DNA of 64,000 nucleotides, from the NCBI GenBank assembly GCA_003342815.1, contig PTEX01000147.1, positions 558,001-622,000 of the forward strand. Direction: 5' to 3'. Every line of letters starts with the position of its first letter. Within the stretch, counting starts at the first letter, position 1. The DNA is from Eudromia elegans. Its lineage: Eukaryota > Chordata > Aves > Tinamiformes > Tinamidae. Below are positions 11,038 through 22,543 of this stretch, piece by piece. Under the pieces are notes generated by a model. That model had not been told where the DNA came from and did not search any database. It saw only the letters and a program-made list of their open reading frames with translations. Position numbers and translations under genes: made by a program.

Positions 11038-14000
11038 GTGGGTAATGGCTTGTGGGCACCTGCGACGGCCGGTGTCCTTTGCGATGAGCGCGAAGCAATG
11101 CAGAGTTGATGCGCTGACCTGCTGAGCAGGTTGATGGGTGGGAAGGGGAGGAACGAAGGGCCACAGTTAAGGCGAGGAGCTGGGGCTTTTGAAAGCCCGG
11201 TGATGCCACGGGGCCTTCTTGCTGCGTTCGTTTCATCAGTGAATCACAGATGAGGGCTGGGAGACATGCAGCTCTGCGCTCACGCTCTCCCTCCGAGGGC
11301 GAATGCAGCACCAAGTTGCCCAGCTGATTGGCGACACCTGGTTGCAGCTCCAGGAAGTCCCAGGCTATGCAGCATGCAAATAAAGCAGAAGGGCAAACAG
11401 GGCAGGTATCTCTGTCCTACCTCTTCACCTTTCCTTAAGGCACTTGCCTTCTTACCTCTTTTTCTCCATTCCTTCTCTCTCCTTTCAGGCGTTCACACAG
11501 AGCATCAGCTGTGACAAGCACTTGGCCGTGGCCTATTTCCAACGAGGGATAGTGTTTTACAAGCAAGAGAAGTGAGCGGTGGGCACTGGATGGGTTGAAG
11601 GGTTAATTTTGTGCCACTTACAGAGACACCAGCCCAATACCTGGAAACCCAGGAGATACCTCTAAGTACCATTGGGAGGTCTGAAAACACTCCAAAGGCA
11701 TTAGAGAGACCCAAATAGGTTTAACTGATTTTGTAAAAACTCAACAGCAAGGAGGTCTACAGCTCACACCAAGAAACCCTGTGAAGCAAGTCACACTTGC
11801 TTCTGCACTGGGACTTCCCAGAGTAACAGAAAGACTCCAGCCTAAACAAGCAGGGGAGGTTGGTACCAGCACCAGTGTTCCCAGCACTAGGAAGGCCTGG
11901 AAAACAAGTTCCCCCTAGAGAAAAGGGGCACTGGAAGAGCCTGGGGCATTCAAAACAAGGATATATGATCACAACTCCTAAGGCCTTGCCTTTCTGGCAA
12001 AAGGTCTCTGGTGTCTTCAGACATGAATGACTCAGGGCTTATTGAGTTATCTTTGAGGACACCAGTGAGTGGTGGTGAAGATCTCCTAACTTACTGTTTC
12101 CTTTGCTCCACAGTCATGAAATGGCCATCAAGGATTTTCAAGAGGCGTTGGCCCAACTGCGAGGCAACCAGCTCATAGACTACAAGATCCTGGGGCTGCG
12201 GTACAGGCTGTTTGCTTGTGAGGTGAGGAGGAGACCGGCGTTTTTGCTTGTAACAGGCACAGAGCTTACAGGGATGGCCAGGGTGCTCTGAGCTGCCAGT
12301 GCAGGGTGAAGAGGCACAAACTCCCGAATACCTATATGGAAGCAGCATTTGGCCTACGTGGAAAGGGCTGTTCACTAGCTCATGAAAAAAAAAAAAATCT
12401 AGGGGCAAAAAACCAAAGTATCTGTCTGTGCTGAGACCCTAAGTACACAAGTCGGCACTGGGATGGGGAGTCAGTGTCACCACAATAAGTTATCAGCGTG
12501 GCAAAGAGCCTCAGCAGCACAGGACAGGCTTCGCAAAGGGAAGCAAGAAAAAGACCTTAAATTACCTTGCTCATGGTCTTTAAAAGGAACTTTGCTTGTC
12601 ACACTGCTTTGGCCAGGGAGGACAGACAAATGCTGCCACAGTGCTTGGAAGCACATGCGCTGTGCAATGCCATCTGCTCTGGTGGCTTCTCCTCTAAGGT
12701 GCTCCTGGCAGGGTCCCAGCTCTTCAAATAACTGATTTACTTGTTCCCAACCCTCCTGCAGATACTTTACAACATAGCACTCGTGTACGCCACGATGCAG
12801 GACTGGAAGAAAGCCGAGGAGCATCTTGTATGGGCAATGAGCATGAAGAGTGAGCCCCAGCACAGCAAGATTGACAGGGCGATGGAAGCTATCCTGGTAA
12901 GAAACAGGAAGTCTTGGCATGGTGCTTGTCCATGACAGTCCCCCAGGATGGAGAGGCCATCCCTTAGCAACAGCTTTAGCAGAGAACTAGAGGTGGCTAT
13001 ACAGAACATGTCTGTCAAACTAGGGTAGGATTTGCAGGGCCAGTTTTCAGGCAGTGCTGGGAAGACTGGTTGGTCTAAGCAGCCGACATGGGGGCTGGAG
13101 TCAGATGGCCAAGGCGGTGGGTTATTTTACAAAGTGAGACCTTAACCACTATGGTTTCTGTGTGGTACAGAAGCAGAAGCTCTATGAGATGGTGACCATT
13201 CCTATGGGGAAGCTATTTCGACCAAATGAAAAGCAAGTTGCTCAGCTAGAGAAGAAGGACTACCTAGGAAAGGCTACGGTAAGAAATAAATACCTTATCT
13301 ACTCAAGTCTGTGGGCTAAAGAAAGACACTGACTTCCCGCTGCTTAAAGGTCAACACTTGGTGATCTGTTACCCACTGCCTGGTGAGCAGGACAGAGATG
13401 GGGCTGCTCTGTGCCCTGGGGATCCTCACAAGAATGGGAGGAGGGATGACATGGGAATCGCACAGGGAATTAGGACTCTGCAAGAACAGAAGAGCTAAAA
13501 GTGTCTTTCTGCAGAACCTTATCTGTACAGCTCAGCATTGCCTATTTCAGTTTCTCTCATTAGTCAGACATGAGGCACAGTCATTCAGCAATGAGCTGGA
13601 AAAGTCCTACTGGAGCTTGAACTTGAGCCAAGACTCTGTTTAGGGGCAGAAGAAGAGCAGGGCAGTTCAAGCTATTTAAAAACTGACACTCACAGATGAC
13701 CTCCAGTTCTTTGCCTGCTGAATCTGAGACAGGTTTTTCAGCTTAAAACAAAGTAATAAAAAATCAAACAAGCTTTTCTGCCCTTAGCAGAAAAATCCCA
13801 GCCCTGGGACACAGGTCCAAGGAGGCAGGATGTACCCCACCCTTGCCAGTGTTCCTGCAGAACACCAACCACAGGACTATGGGTACTGAGCTACCAGGTG
13901 ACCAACAACTCAGAAGCTCCCCTTGACTTCAGTCGGGGGTTCCCTTTCACAAGCACACAAACATTTTTGAGTGTTTTCAACAATGTTTGAATGGCCTACA

Positions 14001-17000
14001 GGAGGCAAGGGCTCCTTAAATCCCTTGAGCATTGCCAATTGAAAAGAAATCTCTAAATTATTTTAACTCTAATGCAGTAAGGATGAGGCAAAGAGTTCAC
14101 CACAGCTTTGAGGCAAGCTTTGGAGCCCTGAAGCACCAAGCACATAGTCAAAGATGCTTAGCTGAAATCATAGCTACTACCTTGATACTGCTGTATCCAT
14201 ACCTGAGGAGCTCGAAGAAAGGCCAACATCAGGCAATGGGACATCTAAGAGACCGTACGAGCACCCAGTCACTACATGTTTGTCTTTGGCTCTAGGTGGT
14301 GGCATCTGTGGTGGACAAGGACAGTTTTTCCGGATTCGCTCCACTTCAGCCCCAGGTAAGGCACCACTGATGGACACCATCCTCAGCATCGCAGCCATCT
14401 CAGGTGCACGCAGGGACTGCTATCGTGCAGCATCTTCCTGGGGGCTTGCAGGCCGCAGTGTTGATGCCATGAACTTTCTGCTCCTGCCCGGGGTAGATGG
14501 AGGTGTGTGCCCACAGCTCAGCTGCTTTCTCATGATCCAGCACCGCAGCCCAAACCCACCTACATTTGTGGCTTAAGCTAAAGCTGCCCTTGATGAGGAA
14601 GCGGAGGCCACATCCTGCATCCCATTCCTTTGGCACTGCTGTGGGTTGCAGCTTGCCACGCAGGGGAGGAGATCTGTAAGATCTGGTAGGATTCATCCGC
14701 CTAACACTTGAATTACTAAAGGGGCAAGAGAGCTTCTGCTTTTCTTCCCCACCTTGCTGTTTCTTCTGCTTGCCCCACTTCATAGATCTCTTTGTATTTT
14801 CATTGCTGTTTTATTGATGCAACCTAAACATCTGTTCCAGTTCTCAAGGCACAAAAGAGTTTTTTAGCAGTCTTTTGGGAGGGTGGAGGGAACTGGGGCC
14901 ACTGCAGGGTTATAATGCTGTTATGCAAGATTAAACACACACTTCTCAATGAAGTATGGTGTTAACGCCCTGCTCTTAGGAGTCAGAGCTGCCATCCCAT
15001 TTCAGTACCAACTTCTTCAGAGAGATCATAAAACCCACAAGAAATCTCAGATTTCTGAAGCAGGAGAGACTGTAAAGCACTCTCATGGCACCTGGGGCTT
15101 TATAACAATAGAAACGTACATGGAAATATAAAACTACTGCTGTTGAAACCAGGTGTTTCCAGTTTTGTGATCTCAACCCTTCGTGAATGCACGAAACCAA
15201 AAGTGCACATGCAAATAGCATCATGACTCTGAAAATTGCAAGTGAAAGCGTTTAGAAAGCATGACTTTAAAAGAACAGAACCAGTAACAGTCTTAACAGC
15301 GCAAAAGGCAGGGGCTGCTGCACACATCTGAGCAGCAGTGAGCCAAGCTTGCACTGACAGGCTGCAAAGTAGCAAGAGACCCTCTCTCAGGTTTGAATCG
15401 ACTGACCTGAAAAACAGCACAGGAAGAAGAAACCACGTAGAAGCGATGTCCGTCAGGCATGGCAGAAGGCTGCAGCAACTCAAATTCTTCAGATTACAGA
15501 CAATTTTCTTTTCCCTTTTTCTCTTAGGCTTCTGGTCCTCCACCCAGGCCCAAGACACCAGAAATCCTCAGGTAAGCTGGATGAAACATGGGCAGCGCTG
15601 AGGATACAGGCAGCCACGCCTAGCCCTGTCCTGCGCCATCACAGGCAGAGTCTAGCCAACACTTAAACCTAAGGTGGGAAGGGGAACAGATCAGGAAAAC
15701 AACAAAACAGGTCAGAGTTCCCAGCAGAAAATGAAGAAAAGGTACCGTTTCACTCCCTAAAACCACTTCCACACCTAGGGCCCTCGAAGGACAACCACAC
15801 CGTGTCCTGTATGAGTTCATCCCTGAGACCTCTGAGGAGCTGCAGGTCCTGCCAGGGAACATTGTCTTTGTCCTGAAGAAAGAGAAGGACAACTGGGCTA
15901 CCGTAATGTTCAATGGAAAGGTACCAGAGACATGCTTGACACAGGAGGTGGACACCGAGGCTGATGCTTTTGGAGCTGCAAGGTTCTGCAGATAAAGAGC
16001 AGGGCACAGCTATATTATCACCAGCTAAAAGAGTTTCTGCCTCAGCTCCACTGTGTTTCCTGCTCTGATACACGGGCAGGTGCCTTTGGGCTTGTTACAA
16101 GGCAATCCCTCCTCCTTAGGGCAGCTGAGGACAACCAACCAGCAAAGCCCAACTCCTGTGTCCTGCTCTTGGCTCTTCAGCCAGACAAGGGTCTCGGGTG
16201 TCATCCTCAGAGGATGCTGCCTAGTTTCATACAACCTGCCCTGACACCTTCCTCCTGTCTCAGGGGCTTCTTACGCCATGAGATCCACTGTGTCCCTCAC
16301 AGACTCAAGGGGAAATTTCTCCCCAGCATGGCTTAGGCCACAGGATTCAAAGAATCTCATCCAACCTTTTAGCAAGCAATTAACCTTTAAGCTTCAGGCG
16401 CTCTCATGGTTCATGGCAGGACAAGAACAAGCTCAGCTGCTTATCTCCAGCAGCAAGTTGCCTCCTGCCAAGCAATCCTCACTCATCTCTGCTTCCCCAC
16501 AGAAAGGGATCGTTCCCTGCAACTACCTTGAGCCTGTGGAGCTCCAAAACAGGCTGCATATCCAGGTAAGATGACCAAGGGAAGAAGGGATGGCCTCCAG
16601 GGGAGGGAACATCCTCATGCAAATCACCCATCACCTATTCTGTGCCTTCCAGCATCACTAGCATGCAGGAGTTTCTTTACTAGCACCTGCAACTCCCTCT
16701 TCCTGGAAACTCCAGAGGAATCTCTCCTGGTTTGTCATTCCCTTACTTAGAGTTCATACACCTGCCCAACTTGGGCAGATGTTGTACTCATGGCCCCTTG
16801 GGTGGGAGTAGGTAATGCTGGAGAGGAAAGAATAGTGAACTTCCTTTTCAGTTCAAGACCCCAAACATACCTTAGGGAAGTAGCCAGGAACAAGCTCAGC
16901 ACACACTGAGCCCAACAGGATAAACATCTTCTTTGCTAGGGCTAAAATTACAGCGTCACCTCTGAATGAGAGGTCATAAGGATGCCATGCGAAGTCCCAC

Positions 17001-20000
17001 ACAACAGATCCTAACTCAGTGGGCCGCAAGGGAAACTCAAAGGGCAGCAGTGCCTCTTGCTTCCCCAAACAGGGCTGACTGACAACACTCTCTTTCCACC
17101 CTGCACAGGAAGAAATCCCTCCTGAATCCAAGATCCCAGAGCCACCAAGCTCCAGCGCTCCTGAAAAACCCCGGCGGCCAGCACCAGGTCAGTGACGGGG
17201 AGCTGAAGGGACGCAAGTACCTTGTGGGCAACTCCATCCTGGGGAACCTTTGAGACATCTCACTGCTGCATCCTTCTGCTTTTCTCCATCCGCTGAGATG
17301 AGGGCACAGATCCATCTCTATTTACCTTCTGGCCCTCTCGACCCCTTTCCTGTCAAAGATGGAGAGGCACAACCTGCAACTGCAGTGCTGAAAGTGGAGT
17401 AAAAGAGCGGGCCTAGATCCCAGGAGAAAGCAAGTTCCTTAATGCTTTGAACTAGCCCAGCAACTAACGGGCAAAACGGGCCTGGGGACAGGATGAGGGC
17501 AAGTGACCCAGCTGCTGCAGGTGCCCAAGCAGCAAGTTCATTACAAGCTTCTCCTCACCTGGAATTAGGGCTGCTCTACATTGCGACAGTTTTGAAGGGA
17601 GGAAGGGAGTTCCTGGCTGGTTTCTCTAAAAGCCACTGAGTGCCCTGAGGCCCAGGCCGCTCCCTGCAGCAGGGACACCTGCACCAAAGCCACCCACCTG
17701 CCCAAAGCACAGGTGGGCACATAGCACCTATGGGAATCTTTAATCCTGTCCAAAGCCACAAATTTCTCTCCCGCTTGCAAGGAAGCTACAATTCTTACAA
17801 GTTCAGAGGAGAGAAAATCACCACACACAGAGCTTGCTGCACAGGCATTACCCAGCTGCAGCTGGCTCCAGCTATTGAAAGCCAGCCTGCTGATGGAAAT
17901 AGCAATATGCCAACAACCTAACCCCTCACCAAGGCAGGTGCATTCAGACGAGCTTACCTGAAGGGTAGAGGCCAGATTGAGGTCACCAGCAGAGCAGTCT
18001 CATACAGGGCCTAGCAATAAAGCTGATAGAGAAGGTGTTTGTGGCTCATGGGAACTGGAAACAGCTAAATTTCCACCTTCTCTATTGGCTGATCCAACAT
18101 AAAATTCCTAACACCTCCCTGAAAAATTGGGGTGTAGATCTTCCCCTTTAGCAAGGTACTGAAAAGAATAGCAAAGGTACTCAAAAGAACAGCTCTGCCT
18201 TCACTGGTAATGCGCTTCCAGAGCAAGCTAAATTAACGCAGGGTTACTGCCGTTCAGCACCTCGAAAGCCACCTCCTTTCCTCAAGGCCGTACAATAAGC
18301 ATAAGGAGGATGGGATTCCTGATCTCAACCCAGCTAGTTACTTCTGGCCTCGAGCTACTAACAGAGAGAGTAAGCAGCACTGCAGACCCCAGCCTGCTCT
18401 CATCGCTGGGAGCAGGACTCGGCTTTCACTCCAAACACCCCTCCCAAAGACCCAGACAACCAAGCGCAGGCTCTCGGCTGCCGGCAGTGCTGGGGTTTGC
18501 ACTGCCTTTGCAGACTTCCAGAGCTGCAGGGACNCAATTCGGAGCTCACAAAAAAACTCCCATTTTGTCTGCCTAGTCCAATATTGAGCTTATTGAGCTG
18601 CAAAAATAATCACATATGGCAGGGCATAAGATACTTAGCTATTTATACTTGCTAATATTCTTATATTTAAAAAAAAAAATGTCCACCCAAGAACAACCCA
18701 GCCTTAAATCTCCCATCTCTACAGATGCAAAACAGGCTTTACAACATGAAAACCAGCAAAATGAAGCTCTGAAACAAGGCAGCTCCCAAGAGGGAAGGCG
18801 CAGGGTCCCATCTCCTCTTGATGGTTACCCCTAAACCCTATCGACTGATCTCACCACAGTTGATGCCACATCCATTTGAGCAACTGCAGCCAGTTCCAGG
18901 TTTGGCAGTTGTTGCTGCAGGTGATGGATGACAGGTGTCAAAGAGGAGGGCTGGAGAACTTCTGAGCATATATTCATGTACCAAGCTGTAAAGCCTATCT
19001 CGTTCCACCCACTGAACCATCTATTTCTTCTTCCTCAGACTTTGTTCCAGNTACCACAACGCAGCCAAGAGAAGAACCAAAGGTAACACCCTGCGTTGCT
19101 GTGGGAATTACAGGGAGGCAGATGCCCATGGTCCGTATTACACACCAGCATTCATTACCTGTCAAAAGCAGTCAACCTTTGCAAGCTCGGTGGCCTGGGA
19201 GTGTTTCAGGTTTTTGGAGAAGCTGCAGAACGACAAAGTGTGAGGGGTGGGCAGCCTGCCAAAGTCACTAGGGCTGATTTTAGGGAGGTCTCATCCAGGT
19301 TGTTAGCTTGGTACCCTCAACACTGACCTGTCCAGAAGCAAATATTACCGACCATCACCAGAGATAGCTATCAAGTTAACATAGATGGCTCCTGACCAGC
19401 AGGCCAGTTTTCAGTTGCCAATGCCCTGCAGATGAGATTCTATGCAGGTGACAACAGCTTCTACATTGCAGTCCTCAGGCCCCTCTACCTGTCCTGGCCA
19501 CATCACCCTTGCCCAGGGCTGTAAGCATGGCCAGCCTAGCAGGAAATCCTCTCATGTCCCATTTCCTACCCACAGGAGGCCAACGCTGCTGGCTCCGGCC
19601 GCTACATCCTGAAGGTACATTACAAATTTACAGTTGCTATGCAAGTCAAGCCAGGCCTCTCCTACAAGGAGCTCTTGAACTTGGTCTGCGAGAAACTAGA
19701 GCTGCAGTNGGAGCACACGGAGCTGAGGTGAGCCCTGCCTGAGCAAGCCACCCTTGTGCCAGAGGCCCTGCCCTTACTCCGTGTCCTCGGCGTGCCCAGG
19801 TACAGGCCTGCAGAGAGCGAGGCCCTGGAGACTCTGAGTGCCGAGAACGTGGAGGCGGCTTGGAGTGAAGCCCAGGACAAGTGCCTGACAGTGTGGTGCG
19901 AGAGCACAGAGGTCAGTAGTGGTGCTTGCAGACACCTCTTCTGCTCTTTCCCAGGGAGAGTCNTCCTGGTGAAGGCTGAACGCTAAGCAGGAGGCACCCC

Positions 20001-22543
20001 TGCTCTCCCTGCCAAGGGCACAGGCTTTGGGCTTTCAGACAAAACTGATAAGCCCTTAAGAGGGGGCAAAGAAGAGAGTTTGTCCTTCCTACTAAGATAA
20101 AGGAACAAGCTCAGGAAACATCTTAACAACTTACTTCCTGCCCTAGGGCAAGGGTTCTCTACCAGAGAGCAAACCAGAGCAAGAGGCCCAGNAAGCAACG
20201 CCAGAAAAGGTGGGATCAACCCAAGTTGTAGCACAGTACGACTACGAAGCCACCCAACCTGAAGACCTGGACTTTCAGGCAGGAGACGTGATACTTGTTT
20301 TATCCCAAGGTAACTNTGCTCCTGGGGCAAAAGGGGAAGAAAGGGAAGTGTCTTCGAGCTCCAGAAAAACCTGAAGCCTGCAATGCCAAACACCTGCAGC
20401 AGACCCTGTTCAGTTTGACAGCACGTGTAAGGCCCCAACAGCTGCTAGTCCAGCCTTAGAATCTCAAGTATTTGGTTGGACAACTGACATANGAGTAGCA
20501 GTTTAACCAGTTTTTCAGTGGACTATACCAGCTTTATTAGGGACTTCAATCTCCTCCCCCAAAATCTTCTCTTCTACACAGCAAGGATAACGTAGGAACA
20601 TACACAGGAGTTCCTTCCTTTCATGTCCTTCTGGTTTCCAGATTCAGAGATACCAATCTGCTCCCTCTTTGCAAAGTTTAGAGTCCAACATGCTCAGAGG
20701 GAAACATTCTCAGCTTTGCATACTACTGCATGAACACTTCTCCAGAGCCACCAGGCAAGCAAGGCTCAAAGCCTGTAGGCCTGCTTTCTACAACTCTTTC
20801 ACTTCTCGCTGTTGGCACTTGAATACATGCAATAGCTCTTCCAGCTCTACCAGCACTGCCATTCAAATCTCAGTGTCATGTATGGCCTTACTAAGTACTT
20901 TCATCACCCTTTCAGTTCTTCTGTCCCCTTCCTCAAACAATTTCAAATTTGAGAGGTTTTGCTTGAGGCATTTTAAGTTTACTGATCAATACTTTTATTA
21001 TTAAAATCATGACTTGCCTCATTTTGACCTTCCAGAACAACCTACCACTTTACCTGCCCTCACATCAGAAATTGTTCTATTTCTATTCTAACAATTCCTA
21101 TTAATAGGAATTCCTATTAATCAAATTCCTGTCACCTCATACCTTTTTCTGGCTTTTCTTCGTTTTAAGGGTATGATCTTGCATGAAGCCTTAATCCTCC
21201 TGAATATTAGGCATTAGTGCTTTTGGGACATCCCAAGCTTAAGTACTAAANTCATAGTAAGGTGTAACATGTAACTTTTGGCTTTATTCTTTCAAGCCTG
21301 TGCAGAATGATGTTGCTGCTTCCCTCCTTGCTCAAGTCCAAGGGGAAAGTGAGATGTGAGAATTGATTTTAAATGCAACAAGTCAGCTATAGGTATATGG
21401 AACATAACACCTAACTTGTGTCCACTGGCAGCACTAAGTAGCTNTACACAAACCATCTTAATTCTTCTTGCCCTGTTGTAGAGATGAGTTTTCACACTGC
21501 ACAGCATTCATGACATCTCTCTCCAAGATCCCATTCTCCCCCCTTTACTGCTGAGCCATGTATTTCCCATCAAAAGTTGGTTCACTTTTCTTTTGAAAAT
21601 GGCATAGCTTAGAGCTNCTCTGACTCATCTTAGAGGAGAAGGTTTGGGGGTTTTTTTGGGTGGGGAAAGAAGGACTAACAAGGAGCAGCAGATGAAACTG
21701 CACCTTAGATAACTTGCAGGTGGTAGTCCAGTCTCATCGCTATTGGCTTTCCATGTTCAGTTTGATCCTATGAGTTTATATTCAAGGCAGTTACCAGATC
21801 CANGTTTGGACAAGTAACTGCTTTAAGACTCCTAATTCTCAAATTCTCAGCAGAAATAAAAATGCCTGCTACTGATGACAGTTTTAAAGATTGGACTTTG
21901 GGGAATATTTAAAGAAATAAAACTAATGCATACTTCATTGTGACCTTGGTTTATGTGAAAGCAGTCACTGAAGGAAGACAGGTGTATGAGGCCCTTAAGA
22001 CTACATTTGTCTGTATAAATTATATTGTATTTCAAAAGAGATCTTTGTTCCTTCCCTCCTCTCCCCCCCCTTTTTTTNNAAAAAAAAGTTGCTTTCTGTA
22101 AAAGAAGAAAACTTACATTAAATTCCTAGGAATTAAAAAAAAAAAAAGTTGCCCAATACCCTTAAAAGACAATCCTGGTCTCTACTGCGGTGATCCCTTT
22201 GCTTAGTTGGGCAGCGTAGCCTCTCTTACCTTAACTCTGCTGTCTGTCTCCCTCCTCCTTGCTCTTTCTGCTTCTCACCTCCTCAGTCACCTCTCTACCA
22301 GGCTTTAGCCTAGCTATTTAGGTGGTAGCGTATCCTAAAATCGTAACCGAAGGCCCATCTGTATCATGTGAAGGTCTGAAGGCACATCTGAGGCATGCTC
22401 CTATATATCCCTAGGGTAACAAAAATTGTATAAATTTTCTTTCAGTGAATGAAGACTGGCTNGAAGGCCAGTGCAATGGGAAGACAGGTATCTTCCCATC
22501 TGCATTCGTTCAGAAGTTTAACACTAAAGACCCTGAAATCTAA
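10864..22543 (+). CDS. NCF2: NCF2, neutrophil cytosolic factor 2 (p67phox), 15 coding exons
   Basis: The spliced product is 521 aa (human 526). p67phox is the cytosolic activator of the phagocyte NADPH oxidase: with p47phox, p40phox and Rac-GTP it docks on gp91phox/p22phox and switches on superoxide production. Domains in order: four TPRs (about 1-155); the Rac-binding insertion [11 protein letters not shown] with Arg102, Asn104 and Asp108 at the human positions; an activation segment with Val204; PPPRPKTPE (227-235); SH3A (about 240-298, ending CNYLEPVEL); a variable Pro/Glu linker; PB1 (about 356-432) with the basic LKVHYK that binds the p40phox PC motif; and SH3B (about 460-514, AQYDYEA and GIFPSAFV) that binds the p47phox tail. 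All exon phases join, introns are GT-AG, and the stop is TAA at 22541-22543. Ns leave residues 337, 387 and 451 unread. The gene converges with SMG7. Confidence 0.96.
11489..11571 (+). CDS. NCF2: NCF2 coding exon 2
   Basis: Encodes residues 59-85 and two bases of residue 86 ([20 protein letters not shown]), TPR2. Confidence 0.95.
12114..12222 (+). CDS. NCF2: NCF2 coding exon 3
   Basis: Encodes residues 86-122, including [16 protein letters not shown], the Rac-contact loop between TPR3 and TPR4. Confidence 0.96.
12762..12896 (+). CDS. NCF2: NCF2 coding exon 4
   Basis: Encodes residues 123-167 ([20 protein letters not shown] onward), TPR4. Confidence 0.95.
13171..13278 (+). CDS. NCF2: NCF2 coding exon 5
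   Basis: Encodes residues 168-203 ([20 protein letters not shown] to YLGKAT), leading into the activation domain. Confidence 0.95.
14296..14355 (+). CDS. NCF2: NCF2 coding exon 6
   Basis: Encodes residues 204-223 ([20 protein letters not shown]). Val204 of the activation domain is kept. Confidence 0.95.
15528..15571 (+). CDS. NCF2: NCF2 coding exon 7
   Basis: Small exon for residues 224-237 plus part of Arg238 ([14 protein letters not shown]), the proline-rich segment. Confidence 0.94.
15779..15920 (+). CDS. NCF2: NCF2 coding exon 8
   Basis: Completes Arg238 and encodes residues 239-285, most of SH3A ([15 protein letters not shown] and [10 protein letters not shown]). Confidence 0.95.
16503..16565 (+). 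CDS. NCF2: NCF2 coding exon 9
   Basis: Encodes residues 286-306 ([20 protein letters not shown] plus Gln), the end of SH3A. Confidence 0.95.
17109..17187 (+). CDS. NCF2: NCF2 coding exon 10
   Basis: Encodes residues 307-332 plus one base of Asp333, a Pro/Ser/Glu-rich linker with little conservation. The frame and splice sites fit. Confidence 0.88.
19039..19082 (+). CDS. NCF2: NCF2 coding exon 11
   Basis: Linker exon for Asp333 to residue 347 (DFVP, then [10 protein letters not shown] after an unread codon with an N at 19051). Assigned from splice sites and phase rather than strong similarity. Confidence 0.82.
19576..19727 (+). CDS. NCF2: NCF2 coding exon 12
   Basis: Encodes residues 348-397 and two bases of 398: first half of PB1 ([20 protein letters not shown] and LVCEKLELQ). 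The N at 19709 makes codon 387 TNG, read as Leu or Trp in an intact gene. Confidence 0.94.
19728..19799 (+). other. NCF2 intron 12, only 72 bp
   Basis: GT-AG intron splitting the PB1 domain. It is near the minimum workable size for vertebrate splicing; phases on both sides match. Confidence 0.85.
19800..19911 (+). CDS. NCF2: NCF2 coding exon 13
   Basis: Encodes residues 398-435, the second half of PB1 ([20 protein letters not shown] and [10 protein letters not shown]). Confidence 0.94.
20147..20309 (+). CDS. NCF2: NCF2 coding exon 14
   Basis: Encodes residues 436-489 plus one base of Val490: linker and first part of SH3B ([20 protein letters not shown]). The N at 20192 leaves codon 451 unread (NAA). 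Confidence 0.94.
20310..22445 (+). other. NCF2 intron 14, largest intron of the gene
   Basis: GT-AG intron of 2.1 kb. A C-run, T-run, two Ns and an A-run at 22064-22088, and another A-run near 22136-22147, mark a poorly resolved homopolymer region. No exon is visible. Confidence 0.75.
22446..22543 (+). CDS. NCF2: NCF2 coding exon 15 (C-terminus)
   Basis: Completes Val490 and encodes residues 491-521 ([20 protein letters not shown] then [11 protein letters not shown], stop). CTN at 22461-22463 is Leu whatever the N is. Confidence 0.95.

Larger units (their letters stand above)
11038..14295 (+). other. NCF2 introns 1-5
   Basis: Five GT-AG introns (11038-11488, 11572-12113, 12223-12761, 12897-13170, 13279-14295). 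I see no repeat, RNA gene or antisense coding exon in them. Confidence 0.8.
14356..19038 (+). other. NCF2 introns 6-10
   Basis: GT-AG introns 14356-15527, 15572-15778, 15921-16502, 16566-17108 and 17188-19038. They contain scattered short open frames without family motifs and nothing else I recognise. Confidence 0.75.

Noticed and set aside
15750-16073. Minus-strand open frame over NCF2 exon 8
   Set aside because: It is antisense to a well-conserved SH3A exon, with no independent support.
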